Positions 17,249 through 25,292 of a stretch of 36,847 bases of DNA are shown one piece after another. The translations under genes and the position numbers were made by a program. The notes under the pieces are model-generated. The model was not told the origin of the DNA. It saw only the letters and a program-made list of their open reading frames with translations, and made no database searches. Every line of letters begins with the position of its first letter. Within the stretch, counting starts at the first letter, position 1. Source of the DNA: an uncultured bacterium (GTDB lineage: Bacteria; Bacteroidota; Bacteroidia; Bacteroidales; UBA932); the NCBI GenBank assembly GCA_949300025.1, contig CASGCS010000002.1:1-36847 (forward strand), given 5' to 3'.

Positions 17249-18558
17249 AGAGCAGGCTTCACCTTTATGTAATCTGCCTGATCTCTCTCCTTCTCGTTAC
17301 GCCGTGGCAAATGTCTGCCCGGAGAAGTGTTGAGGAGCATGTGGCGTTTCTTACGTCGGATTCTCTGGCCGGACGCGCTGCCGGAAGTGCAGGAGAGCTG
17401 GCGGCGGCAGACTATATATATGCCTGCCTGCAGGAGAGCGGTGTCACGCTCCTCTCCCCTCCGGGCGGAGATGATTTCTACATGGCGGTAGGCGGGAACG
17501 ATACGCTCCACTCAAGGAACATAATAGGAATAGTCGAAGGGTATGACGCCAATCTGAAAAACGAGTATGTCGTGGTAGGAGCCCACATGGACCATCTGGG
17601 GGTAAATACCCTTACGGTAGACGGCATCAGCCGGAGGCAGGTCTACAGAGGCGCCGATGACAACGCCTCCGGAGTGGCGGCGCTTCTGGAGATGGCGGAA
17701 AAAGTGGCAAACGACGCCTTCCTTTTCAGACGTTCGGTTATTTTCGCCTTTTTCGGAGCGGAGGAGCGCGGAATGGCCGGAAGCTGGTATTTTCTGAACC
17801 GCCTTTTCAAGGATACTTCAGACATAGTCATGATGATAAATCTCGACATGGTCGGACGAAGCGGCGGTGAAAATGATTTCAGAATCTATACCGGAGTGAG
17901 GAATCTCGAACTTGCCGCCGTTATAGACGATGTTTCGGCTTCGTTTCCGGGGCTGACGCCGAAAGTCTATCCTACAGACTGCTTCGCATCTGACCACAGG
18001 TCGTTTTATCATAAGGGGATACCGGTGGCCCTGCTGACAAGCGGGCTGCACAGAGACTATCACACCTTGCGCGACACACCCGACAAACTGGACTACGGGC
18101 AGATTTACCAGATTTCAAATTATGCCTACGCCCTGGCCATGTCTGTTGCCAATTCAGACAAGCGCGTCTCTTCGGGTATTCATTCGTCTTCAGACATGCA
18201 GGAAGGATATTACAGCCAGAGCGATGTGGACCGGCCTGCGCAGTTTCTTCACGGGACTGAAGCACAGTTCCTTTCCAGATGGGTTTATCCTTATGTGAAA
18301 TATCCCGACAGCGCTGTGGCCGCCGGTGAACAGGGCAAGGTGATTGCGGAATTCATAATAGAGGAAGATGGCTCGGTGTCCAGTGTAACCATAACCAGAG
18401 GAGTTACAGAGGATATTGACAATGAAGTGATAAAAGTTATATCCGCTTCGCCCAGGTGGAAACCTGCAAGGCTGCAGGGCCGGAACGTGCGGGTAAAGAC
18501 CTCTGTTGCCGTAGAATTCAGGCTTTCCAAAACATACGAATTCGGAATAAAGAAATAG
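17245..18558 (+). CDS. Exported M28 zinc aminopeptidase with C-terminal TonB domain
   Basis: The 437 residues start with a signal peptide (MKSRLHLYVICLISLLLVTP). A complete M28 peptidase domain follows, with metal and catalytic motifs GAHMDHLG, GADDNASG, FGAEERGMAGS, INLDMVGRSG and LHRDYHTLRDT. The two-zinc site looks intact. After a linker (about 320-341), a TonB C-terminal-like domain covers about 342-431: YPYVKYPDSAVAAGEQGKVI, EDGSVSSVTITRGV and SPRWKPARLQGRNV. The usual TonB parts (membrane anchor, proline-rich spacer) are absent, so the domain probably binds a periplasmic partner rather than transducing energy. It overlaps the VOC gene by four bases; leuS follows with its own promoter. 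Confidence 0.88.
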   Translation: MKSRLHLYVICLISLLLVTPWQMSARRSVEEHVAFLTSDSLAGRAAGSAGELAAADYIYACLQESGVTLLSPPGGDDFYMAVGGNDTLHSRNIIGIVEGYDANLKNEYVVVGAHMDHLGVNTLTVDGISRRQVYRGADDNASGVAALLEMAEKVANDAFLFRRSVIFAFFGAEERGMAGSWYFLNRLFKDTSDIVMMINLDMVGRSGGENDFRIYTGVRNLELAAVIDDVSASFPGLTPKVYPTDCFASDHRSFYHKGIPVALLTSGLHRDYHTLRDTPDKLDYGQIYQISNYAYALAMSVANSDKRVSSGIHSSSDMQEGYYSQSDVDRPAQFLHGTEAQFLSRWVYPYVKYPDSAVAAGEQGKVIAEFIIEEDGSVSSVTITRGVTEDIDNEVIKVISASPRWKPARLQGRNVRVKTSVAVEFRLSKTYEFGIKK

Positions 18559-18568
18559 ATATTTTTTC

Positions 18569-18576
18569 TAACTTTG
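18569..18576 (+). promoter_or_regulatory. -7 box of leuS
   Basis: TAACTTTG fits TAnnTTTG, 24 nt before the ATG at 18601. It overlaps the earlier in-frame start at 18574, ruling that start out. Confidence 0.65.
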
Positions 18577-18600
18577 CCATTTGTTGTAAAAGGCTTGCAA

Positions 18601-21354
18601 ATGGAGTACAATTTTATTGAAATCGAGAGAAAGTGGCAACAATTCTGGTCTAAAAATAAAACATTTCAAGTAGACAGAGACCCGTCTAAACCAAAATATT
18701 ACGTATTGGACATGTTTCCCTATCCTTCGGGAGCGGGATTGCATGTGGGACATCCGCTGGGCTATATCGCCAGCGACATATACAGCAGATACAAAAGGCT
18801 GCAAGGGTATAATGTGCTGCATCCCATGGGGTACGATGCGTTCGGGCTTCCTGCCGAGCAATATGCCATCCAGACCGGGCAGCATCCTGCAATAACTACG
18901 GAGAAGAATATCAACCGCTACAGGGAGCAGCTCGACAGGATAGGCTTTTCATACGACTGGAGCCGCGAGGTGCGCACATGTGACCCCGAGTATTACAAAT
19001 GGACACAATGGGCCTTTCTCAAGATGTTCGGCCATTATTACAATAATGATACAGACAAGGCTGAGCCTATAGAGCAGCTTGTCGCCCGCTTCGAAAAGGA
19101 GGGCAATGCCAATGTGAACGCGGCATGTGCCGATGTACAGACTTTTACCGCCGGAGAGTGGAACGGATTCGATGAGAGGAAGAAGAGCGAGATTCTCATG
19201 CAGTACAGAATAGCCTATCAGGGTGAGACTTCTGTAAACTGGTGTCCGAAACTTGGAACCGTGCTCGCCAATGACGAGGTAAAGGAGGGGCTTTCGGTCA
19301 GAGGCGGTTATCCTGTGGAGCAGAAAAAAATGAAGCAGTGGCAGCTCAGGGTTTCCGCCTATGCGGAGCGTCTGCTGAACGATTTGGACGGGCTTGAATG
19401 GAGCGACTCTCTTAAAGAGATGCAGCGCAACTGGATAGGCCGTTCTCAAGGAGCCGAACTTATCTTCAAGGTGAACGGTTACGACATGAAGATATTCACC
19501 ACCCGTGCAGATACGGTATTCGGAGTTACCTTCATGGTTCTTGCCCCTGAGAGTGAATGGGTTGAAAAACTTACTACCGACGAGCAGAGAAGCGCGGTAG
19601 AGGAGTATCTTGCACAGGTGAAGAAAAAGACGGAAAGGGAGAGAATCGCGGAGACAAGAAAGGTTACCGGTGTCTTTTCGGGTTCGTATGCAACCAACCC
19701 CTTTACAGGAGAAAAGGTTCCCGTCTGGATAAGCGAGTATGTCCTTGCCGGATATGGTACGGGCGCAATCATGGCCGTGCCTGCACACGACAGCCGCGAC
19801 TATGCCTTTGCAAAACATTTCAACCTGCCCATAGTGCCGCTGATAGAGGGGTGCGACGTTTCGCAGGAGAGTTTCGATGCCAAGGAGGGGATAATGTGCA
19901 ACTCGGGTTTCCTGAACGGCATGAGCGTAAAGGAGGCGATTCCCGCAGCCATAGATGCCGTGGAGAGGATGAAGATAGGCCACAGAAAGATAAATTACAG
20001 ATTGAGGGATGCAATCTTCTCGCGTCAGAGATATTGGGGCGAACCTTTCCCTATCTATTATAAAGACGGTATAGCTACTCCTCTGCCTGAGGAAGAGTTG
20101 CCGTTGCAGCTTCCGAAAGTAGACAGTTTCCTCCCTACCGAGAGCGGCGAGCCGCCGCTGGCAAGGGCAAAAGAGTGGACCTATAACGGCTATCCGCTGG
20201 AGACCAGTACGATGCCGGGGTTTGCAGGCAGCAGCGCCTATTATCTCAGATATATGGACCCGCATAACGGCAGCGCGCTCGTAAGCCGCGAGAATGACGA
20301 GTACTGGAGAAATGTGGATCTCTATATAGGAGGAACCGAACATGCCACAGGCCACCTGATATACTCCCGTTTCTGGAACAAGTTCCTGTACGATCTGGGA
20401 TATGTTGTGGAGCAGGAGCCTTTCAAGAAACTGGTAAACCAGGGCATGATTCAGGGTCGCTCTAATTTCGTATACAGGATAAAGAATACCAATACATTTG
20501 TCTCCGTTGGGCTGAAAGACAAATATGAGACTACGGAGATACATGTAGATGTGAACATAGTGAACAACGACAGGCTCGACATAGAGGCTTTCAGGAAGTG
20601 GATGCCCGATTTTGCCGATGCCGAGTTCATTCTCGAGAACGGGGAGTACATTTGCGGATATGCAGTGGAGAAGATGAGCAAGAGTATGTTCAACGTGGTG
20701 AATCCCGACAATATCTGCAACATATACGGTGCCGACACTCTCAGACTGTATGAAATGTTCCTCGGCCCTCTGGAGCAGGCAAAACCGTGGGATACCAAGG
20801 GTATAGACGGTGTAAACAGATTCCTGAAACGCTTCTGGAAGATGTTTTTCGACAAGGAAGGCGACCTGCGTCTTTCAGATGCCGAGCCCTCTGCCAGGGA
20901 ACTGAAAGTTCTGCACAGGCTTATAGGAAAGGTCGGGGAGGACATAGAGAACTTCTCGTTCAACACCTCTGTGAGCGCATTCATGATAGCGTTGAACGAA
21001 CTGCAGGAGATAAAGTGTTGCAACCGCAGCATATTGGAGAATATGACAATCCTGCTTTCGCCCTTCGCCCCGCATATTTGCGAGGAACTGTGGAGCCTGC
21101 TCGGGCACAGGGAGAGCATAACCTTTGCCTCCATGCCGGAATATAAGGAGGAGTATACCGTAGAACAGACATTTACATGTCCTATCTCATTCAACGGAAA
21201 ACTCAGGTACAAGCTGGAGTTGTCAAAGAGTCTTTCGGCGCAGGAGATAGAGAAGATTGTAAGGGAAAATGAGAATACGGCAAAATACCTGGCCGGCAAT
21301 GCCATAAAGAAGATTGTCGTTGTTCCGGGCAAAATTATAAACGTGGTCTGCTGA
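18601..21354 (+). CDS. leuS: Leucyl-tRNA synthetase
   Basis: This class I synthetase charges tRNA-Leu. The 917-residue product begins [16 protein letters not shown]. The HIGH-type signature is [16 protein letters not shown] (about 40-55) and the KMSKS loop is at about 691-695. The CP1 editing domain shows [17 protein letters not shown] and [20 protein letters not shown], which hydrolyses misacylated tRNA. An insertion between the catalytic core and KMSKS ([19 protein letters not shown]...) is longer than in E. coli and typical of Bacteroidota. The anticodon-binding and C-terminal domains are complete. The stop codon overlaps the ATG of the PhzF-like gene by one base. Confidence 0.98.
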   Translation: MEYNFIEIERKWQQFWSKNKTFQVDRDPSKPKYYVLDMFPYPSGAGLHVGHPLGYIASDIYSRYKRLQGYNVLHPMGYDAFGLPAEQYAIQTGQHPAITTEKNINRYREQLDRIGFSYDWSREVRTCDPEYYKWTQWAFLKMFGHYYNNDTDKAEPIEQLVARFEKEGNANVNAACADVQTFTAGEWNGFDERKKSEILMQYRIAYQGETSVNWCPKLGTVLANDEVKEGLSVRGGYPVEQKKMKQWQLRVSAYAERLLNDLDGLEWSDSLKEMQRNWIGRSQGAELIFKVNGYDMKIFTTRADTVFGVTFMVLAPESEWVEKLTTDEQRSAVEEYLAQVKKKTERERIAETRKVTGVFSGSYATNPFTGEKVPVWISEYVLAGYGTGAIMAVPAHDSRDYAFAKHFNLPIVPLIEGCDVSQESFDAKEGIMCNSGFLNGMSVKEAIPAAIDAVERMKIGHRKINYRLRDAIFSRQRYWGEPFPIYYKDGIATPLPEEELPLQLPKVDSFLPTESGEPPLARAKEWTYNGYPLETSTMPGFAGSSAYYLRYMDPHNGSALVSRENDEYWRNVDLYIGGTEHATGHLIYSRFWNKFLYDLGYVVEQEPFKKLVNQGMIQGRSNFVYRIKNTNTFVSVGLKDKYETTEIHVDVNIVNNDRLDIEAFRKWMPDFADAEFILENGEYICGYAVEKMSKSMFNVVNPDNICNIYGADTLRLYEMFLGPLEQAKPWDTKGIDGVNRFLKRFWKMFFDKEGDLRLSDAEPSARELKVLHRLIGKVGEDIENFSFNTSVSAFMIALNELQEIKCCNRSILENMTILLSPFAPHICEELWSLLGHRESITFASMPEYKEEYTVEQTFTCPISFNGKLRYKLELSKSLSAQEIEKIVRENENTAKYLAGNAIKKIVVVPGKIINVVC

Positions 21355-22151
21355 TGGATTGCCTGCTTTATAATGTAAATGCCTTCGTGGCGGAAGGGTG
21401 CAAGGGCAGCCCGGCCTGCGTTGCGGTGCTTCGCGAGAAGATTCCCGATGAGAGGATGTTACAGATTGCATCTGAAAACGGCGTACCCGAGACGGCATTT
21501 ATTCTAAGGCAGGATGGAGGATACAACCTTCGCTGGTTTACACCGGATTTGGAAATGGACCTTTGCGGACATGCAACACTTGCCTCCGCCCATGTAGCGT
21601 TTGCTCATTTGCGGAAGGGCGATTCGGAAAATCCCGCATTTTGCGGAAATTCTGTCTGTTTTCAGACACGGGAAGGAGCTATAGAGGTGAGGCGCGAAGG
21701 TGAAAACCTTTACACTTTGAATTTTCCGGTAAGGAAGGGAGAGCCGGCGGAACTGCCCGATGCAATATGCGGCTCGTTGAGCATCAGGCCTTCGGAGGTT
21801 TACCTTTCAAGAGACTACCTTTTGATATACGATGACTGCAAGGCGGTGGAACAGATAGAGGTGTGCGACAGGAAGCTATTTGATACTGTCAATCTCGGTG
21901 AGGGAGGCGTAATAGTCTCCGCACCCGGTTACGGGAAGTACGATTTCGTCTCGCGTTTTTTTACCCCGCAGGCCACGATACTCGAAGATCCTGTCACAGG
22001 CTCTGCCCACTGTACGCTGGCTCCGTATTGGGCTGAAAGGCTCGGGAGAGAAGAACTGAACGCGGTGCAGCTCTCGGCAAACAGAGGCGAACTCAGATGC
22101 CGCATTGAGGACGGCCGTGTCTACATTACCGGCAGGGCGGAGGAATTTTAA
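21354..22151 (+). CDS. PhzF-family isomerase/epimerase-like protein
   Basis: The 265 residues show the PhzF twin-domain fold: LYNVNAFVAEGCKGSPACVAVL at the start, then the catalytic-glutamate motif NGVPETAFIL, CGHATLASAHVAF, and in the second half FVSRFFTPQATILEDPVTGSAHCTLAPYWAERLG. These match diaminopimelate-epimerase-like pseudo-repeats with a GHAT signature and a second TGSAH signature. Solo PhzF proteins are widespread and their substrates are mostly unknown; phenazine synthesis is not implied because no other phz gene is present. It is coupled to leuS by a one-base overlap and followed 18 bp later by a YitT gene. Confidence 0.9.
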   Translation: MDCLLYNVNAFVAEGCKGSPACVAVLREKIPDERMLQIASENGVPETAFILRQDGGYNLRWFTPDLEMDLCGHATLASAHVAFAHLRKGDSENPAFCGNSVCFQTREGAIEVRREGENLYTLNFPVRKGEPAELPDAICGSLSIRPSEVYLSRDYLLIYDDCKAVEQIEVCDRKLFDTVNLGEGGVIVSAPGYGKYDFVSRFFTPQATILEDPVTGSAHCTLAPYWAERLGREELNAVQLSANRGELRCRIEDGRVYITGRAEEF

Positions 22152-22169
22152 ACCTATTCAGACTTGACT

Positions 22170-23096
22170 ATGGATAACAGAAAACTTTTAAAATTCTTTA
22201 AATCATACTTTATAATAACTGTAGGGGTGTTTCTCTACTGTTTCAGCTGGGTGGCCTTCATCATTCCCAAAGGCATATCCGGCGGAGGTGTGACGGGTAT
22301 CTCTTCAATCGTGTTTTACGGAACGGGGATACCTATTTCTGTCACTTATTTTGTGATAAATATCGTGCTGCTTGTGAGCGGAACGATAATTCTTGGCAAG
22401 GGGTTCGGAGCAAAGACTGTCTACAGCATAATATGCGCCTCGATAATGTTTGAACTTCTGCCACAGATAGACTGGATAGTAAATCTTTCCGACATTCCCG
22501 ACAAGTTCCTGAACTCCATAATCGGCGGCACGATAAGCGCATTCGGAATCTCCGCCATATTCATTCAGGGCGGAAGTACGGGCGGTACGGACATAATAGC
22601 AATCGTGATAGCCAAATACCGCGACAAGTCTCCCGGAAAGGTTTTCATGTATTGCGACCTTGTAATCATAGGCTCTATTATCTTCCTGCCCGGCAAGGGG
22701 CTGCAGGATGTAGTATACGGTTATATCCAGATGGTTTCGTTTTCGTTCATGCTCGATTTTCTGCTTACCGGCTCAAAGCAGTCTGTGCAGATTCTGGTAT
22801 TTTCAGACAAGTACGACAAGGTTGCCGACATGCTTATAAACGAGATGAACCGGGGTGTGACGGCCATAAGTTCCGTAGGCTGGTATTCAAAGAAAGAGGG
22901 GAAACTGCTTGTCGTTGTCGCAAGAAAATATCAGCTTTCGGCCATTGCTTCGGCCATAAAGGAGGTCGACAACAATGCCTTCATTTCTGTAAGTTCGGCG
23001 ATGAGCGTTTATGGGGAGGGCTTTGAACAGGTCAAGAGCAAACCCAGGAAGGAGAAGAAATCTTTGTCGCTAAGGAGTTTTATAGAAGATAAATAA
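22170..23096 (+). CDS. YitT family membrane protein (first of a tandem pair)
   Basis: About 308 residues from the ATG at 22170; a TTG at 22164 would add two residues. Five or six membrane helices carry the YitT (DUF161) signatures: FIIPKGISGGGVTGISSIVF, TVYSIICASIMFELLP, and FIQGGSTGGTDIIAIVIAKYRDKSPGK. A C-terminal cytoplasmic DUF2179 domain follows (VQILVFSDKYDKVADMLINEMNRGVTAISSVGWY, then LLVVVARKYQLSAI). The transport substrate of the family is not established. It is followed 10 bp later by a paralogue, which suggests duplication and possibly a hetero-oligomer. Confidence 0.88.
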   Translation: MDNRKLLKFFKSYFIITVGVFLYCFSWVAFIIPKGISGGGVTGISSIVFYGTGIPISVTYFVINIVLLVSGTIILGKGFGAKTVYSIICASIMFELLPQIDWIVNLSDIPDKFLNSIIGGTISAFGISAIFIQGGSTGGTDIIAIVIAKYRDKSPGKVFMYCDLVIIGSIIFLPGKGLQDVVYGYIQMVSFSFMLDFLLTGSKQSVQILVFSDKYDKVADMLINEMNRGVTAISSVGWYSKKEGKLLVVVARKYQLSAIASAIKEVDNNAFISVSSAMSVYGEGFEQVKSKPRKEKKSLSLRSFIEDK

Positions 23097-23106
23097 TTGT
23101 TGCAAT

Positions 23107-24009
23107 ATGGACGCAAAATCAATTTTCAAGGAGATAAAGGCCTATATAGTTATCACTGCGGGGCTTTTATGCTATGTTGTCGGATGGGACCTTTTCCTCA
23201 TTCCAAACAATCTGGTCGGAGGCGGAGTTTCCGGTATATCTGCAATCCTGCTCTATGCCTTCAATATTCCGATAAGTATTTCATTTTTTGTTATAAATCT
23301 CATACTGTTGTTGATAGCGCTGAAAATTCTGGGAAAAAGTTTTGGCGTAAAGACAGTCTATGCAATAATCATAACTTCGGTCTTCTTTGACATCGTTCCG
23401 CGGTTCCTTCCTGATGCCTTTATCCAGGAGATAGCGATAAGCAACGGGAAACTGCTCTGTTCAATCTTCGGCGGCGTGTTTGCCGGATTCGGAATAGGAG
23501 TCTGCTTCTCGCAGGGCGGCAGCACCGGAGGAACAGATATAATAGCGCTTATCATAAACAAATACAGGAATATCTCTCCCGGCAAAATAATCCTGCTGAT
23601 AGACATATTCATCATTGCATCTTCACTGCTGCTCCCGACAAAACCCGGTGAGAGTATCGGAACAAAGGTTGCGACTGTACTCTACGGCTATATTCTGATA
23701 GGCGCATGCAGTTATACGATAGACCTGGTAATATCCGGTTCAAAACAGTCGTTTCAGATATTCATCTTCTCTCAGAAGTATTCCGAAATTGCAGATGCCA
23801 TAATCAAGGATGTGAAGCGCGGTGTGACCCTTATGGACGGACAGGGATGGTACACCAAGCATAACAGTAAAATCATTATGGTTGTGATAAGAAAAACCGA
23901 CATGAATCTAATTTACAGACTTGTGAAGGCGATAGACAAAGATGCGTTCATGTCTGTGGGCAGTGTCATGGGAGTCTACGGCAACGGGTTTGACAAGATA
24001 AAGAAATAG
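23107..24009 (+). CDS. YitT family membrane protein (second of a tandem pair)
   Basis: The 300 residues align along their whole length with the preceding gene product: FLIPNNLVGGGVSGISAILLY, FSQGGSTGGTDIIALIINKYRNISPGK, and a C-terminal DUF2179 with FQIFIFSQKYSEIADAIIKDVKRGVTLMDGQGWY. The copies are clearly diverged, so the duplication is old. The last gene of the leuS-phzF-yitT-yitT run; the next gene has its own -7 box. Substrate unknown. Confidence 0.88.
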   Translation: MDAKSIFKEIKAYIVITAGLLCYVVGWDLFLIPNNLVGGGVSGISAILLYAFNIPISISFFVINLILLLIALKILGKSFGVKTVYAIIITSVFFDIVPRFLPDAFIQEIAISNGKLLCSIFGGVFAGFGIGVCFSQGGSTGGTDIIALIINKYRNISPGKIILLIDIFIIASSLLLPTKPGESIGTKVATVLYGYILIGACSYTIDLVISGSKQSFQIFIFSQKYSEIADAIIKDVKRGVTLMDGQGWYTKHNSKIIMVVIRKTDMNLIYRLVKAIDKDAFMSVGSVMGVYGNGFDKIKK

Positions 24010-24079
24010 AGATTTTTATAATTCTGTATTTTATACTTTTTTGCCTGTTTATCTTGCTATGAAATAGAGAGTTGGTGTA

Positions 24080-24087
24080 TACTTTTG
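24080..24087 (+). promoter_or_regulatory. -7 box of the membrane-bound AraC regulator
   Basis: TACTTTTG fits TAnnTTTG and lies 23 nt before the ATG at 24111. An upstream TTG start at 24072 would overlap the box and is rejected. Confidence 0.55.
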
Positions 24088-24110
24088 CCTTCGTAAAAGC
24101 AAGGGAAGGC

Positions 24111-25292
24111 ATGGATGTTTTGTTCGGCAATTCTGTGGGTGTTGCCATTTTCACTCTGTTTCTTTTTTATTTTTCGGCTGCCGCGGTATCGTGGTATCAG
24201 ACAAAGTCCGGAAAAGGCCGGCTCTGTTCTCCGGAGGGGAAGTTTTTCTGTTTCGCCTTTTTGTCTGCCGGGCTCTTTCTTGACATGGCAAGTATGGTGC
24301 TCTATGATGCACTCCATGGCTCAATCTGCTATCGTCCGTGCCATCTGTTTGCCAAACTGCTGCTCTATTCTACGGTTTTTCTGATAGATTACTTCTATTC
24401 ATCGGGGCTTGCGGGGTGGCGCCGCTCATGGAGAATGGCCTGTGCCTCTGCGTTATATCTTTTCCTGCTTCTGTTCGATATGCTGGCGCTCCATCTCTTT
24501 GGATGCGGGGCTGCCGTATATATGGCATTCTCGGCAATATTTTATGTTGCGCTTGTCGTGGCGACTCTGGTTTTTGTCTCGTCCGTAATTTTGCGCAGAT
24601 ATGACTCGATAGTGAAGACAATGCAGAAGAAGAACATGGTGTCGGCCATTGTACTTGTCGAACTGATAATGTTTCTCTCGCTCTTGCTTTTTGTCTCGTT
24701 TGTCTGGTATTCTTGCCGGATATGGCATTTCATATTCGTGGCGCTTCTGTTTCTGCTGCATGCCTGTTATTTTTTCCATGGCTGCAGGTACAGGACCGGA
24801 AAAAGCCGGAGTGCTCGGAATGTGAAGCCATACAGGCTCAAGGGCGAAGATGACAGGTTTTCCGGGCTGGTGGGCGATCTCCCCTCCGGAGAATATGTAA
24901 TCATCCAGAGACTGATTTCATATTTCGAAAGCGAAAAACCCTATCTGGACAAGAATCTCAAACTCGATACGGTCTCGCGTATTCTCTATACTAACAAGAC
25001 CTATCTTTCAAAGGCGCTCAACCAGAAGATGTACAAGAATTTCAATCAGTTTGTAAACAGATACAGGATTGCCGAGGCTTGCAGCATATATCTGGAAAAT
25101 CCTGCGACAGGTGTGAACGAACTGTGCGATATGGCGGGATTCAAGAACATATCTTCGTTTTGTGCAGCGTTCAATCTCAATACCGGTTATACTCCGGCAG
25201 AGTGGTGCAAAGAGGTGAAAAGGAGGTTGTCAAATGGTGAAAATGTCGTGGTTGAGGAGTATTTTATACAGAGGGGCGCTCTGGATAGTTAG
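24111..25292 (+). CDS. Membrane-anchored AraC-family transcription regulator
   Basis: About 393 residues from 24111. Roughly seven hydrophobic segments (for example VGVAIFTLFLFYFSAAAVSW, FVALLFLLHACYFFHG) form an N-terminal membrane sensor. The C-terminal cytoplasmic part is an AraC-type double helix-turn-helix: LKLDTVSRILYTNKTYLSKALNQK for the first, and ATGVNELCDMAGFKNISSFCAAFNLNTGYTPAEW for the second. Such regulators in Bacteroidota sense the envelope or an unknown ligand through their membrane part. Its last 59 bases overlap the start of the next gene, whose product begins with a second, related AraC-type domain. Confidence 0.85.
   Translation: MDVLFGNSVGVAIFTLFLFYFSAAAVSWYQTKSGKGRLCSPEGKFFCFAFLSAGLFLDMASMVLYDALHGSICYRPCHLFAKLLLYSTVFLIDYFYSSGLAGWRRSWRMACASALYLFLLLFDMLALHLFGCGAAVYMAFSAIFYVALVVATLVFVSSVILRRYDSIVKTMQKKNMVSAIVLVELIMFLSLLLFVSFVWYSCRIWHFIFVALLFLLHACYFFHGCRYRTGKSRSARNVKPYRLKGEDDRFSGLVGDLPSGEYVIIQRLISYFESEKPYLDKNLKLDTVSRILYTNKTYLSKALNQKMYKNFNQFVNRYRIAEACSIYLENPATGVNELCDMAGFKNISSFCAAFNLNTGYTPAEWCKEVKRRLSNGENVVVEEYFIQRGALDS
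25221..25226 (+). promoter_or_regulatory. Strong Shine-Dalgarno that sets the HTH-EttA start
   Basis: AGGAGG lies 7 nt before the ATG at 25234, inside the upstream AraC gene. Most genes in the window have no such element, so this supports real translation from 25234. Confidence 0.7.

Noticed and set aside
18949..20544. 531-codon open frame on the minus strand
   Set aside because: Antisense to the well-conserved leuS; no promoter, no recognisable domain, composition of a shadow frame.
24009..24110. TTG start at 24072 for the AraC regulator
   Set aside because: It overlaps a -7 box (24080-24087), and the ATG at 24111 fits the membrane segment start.
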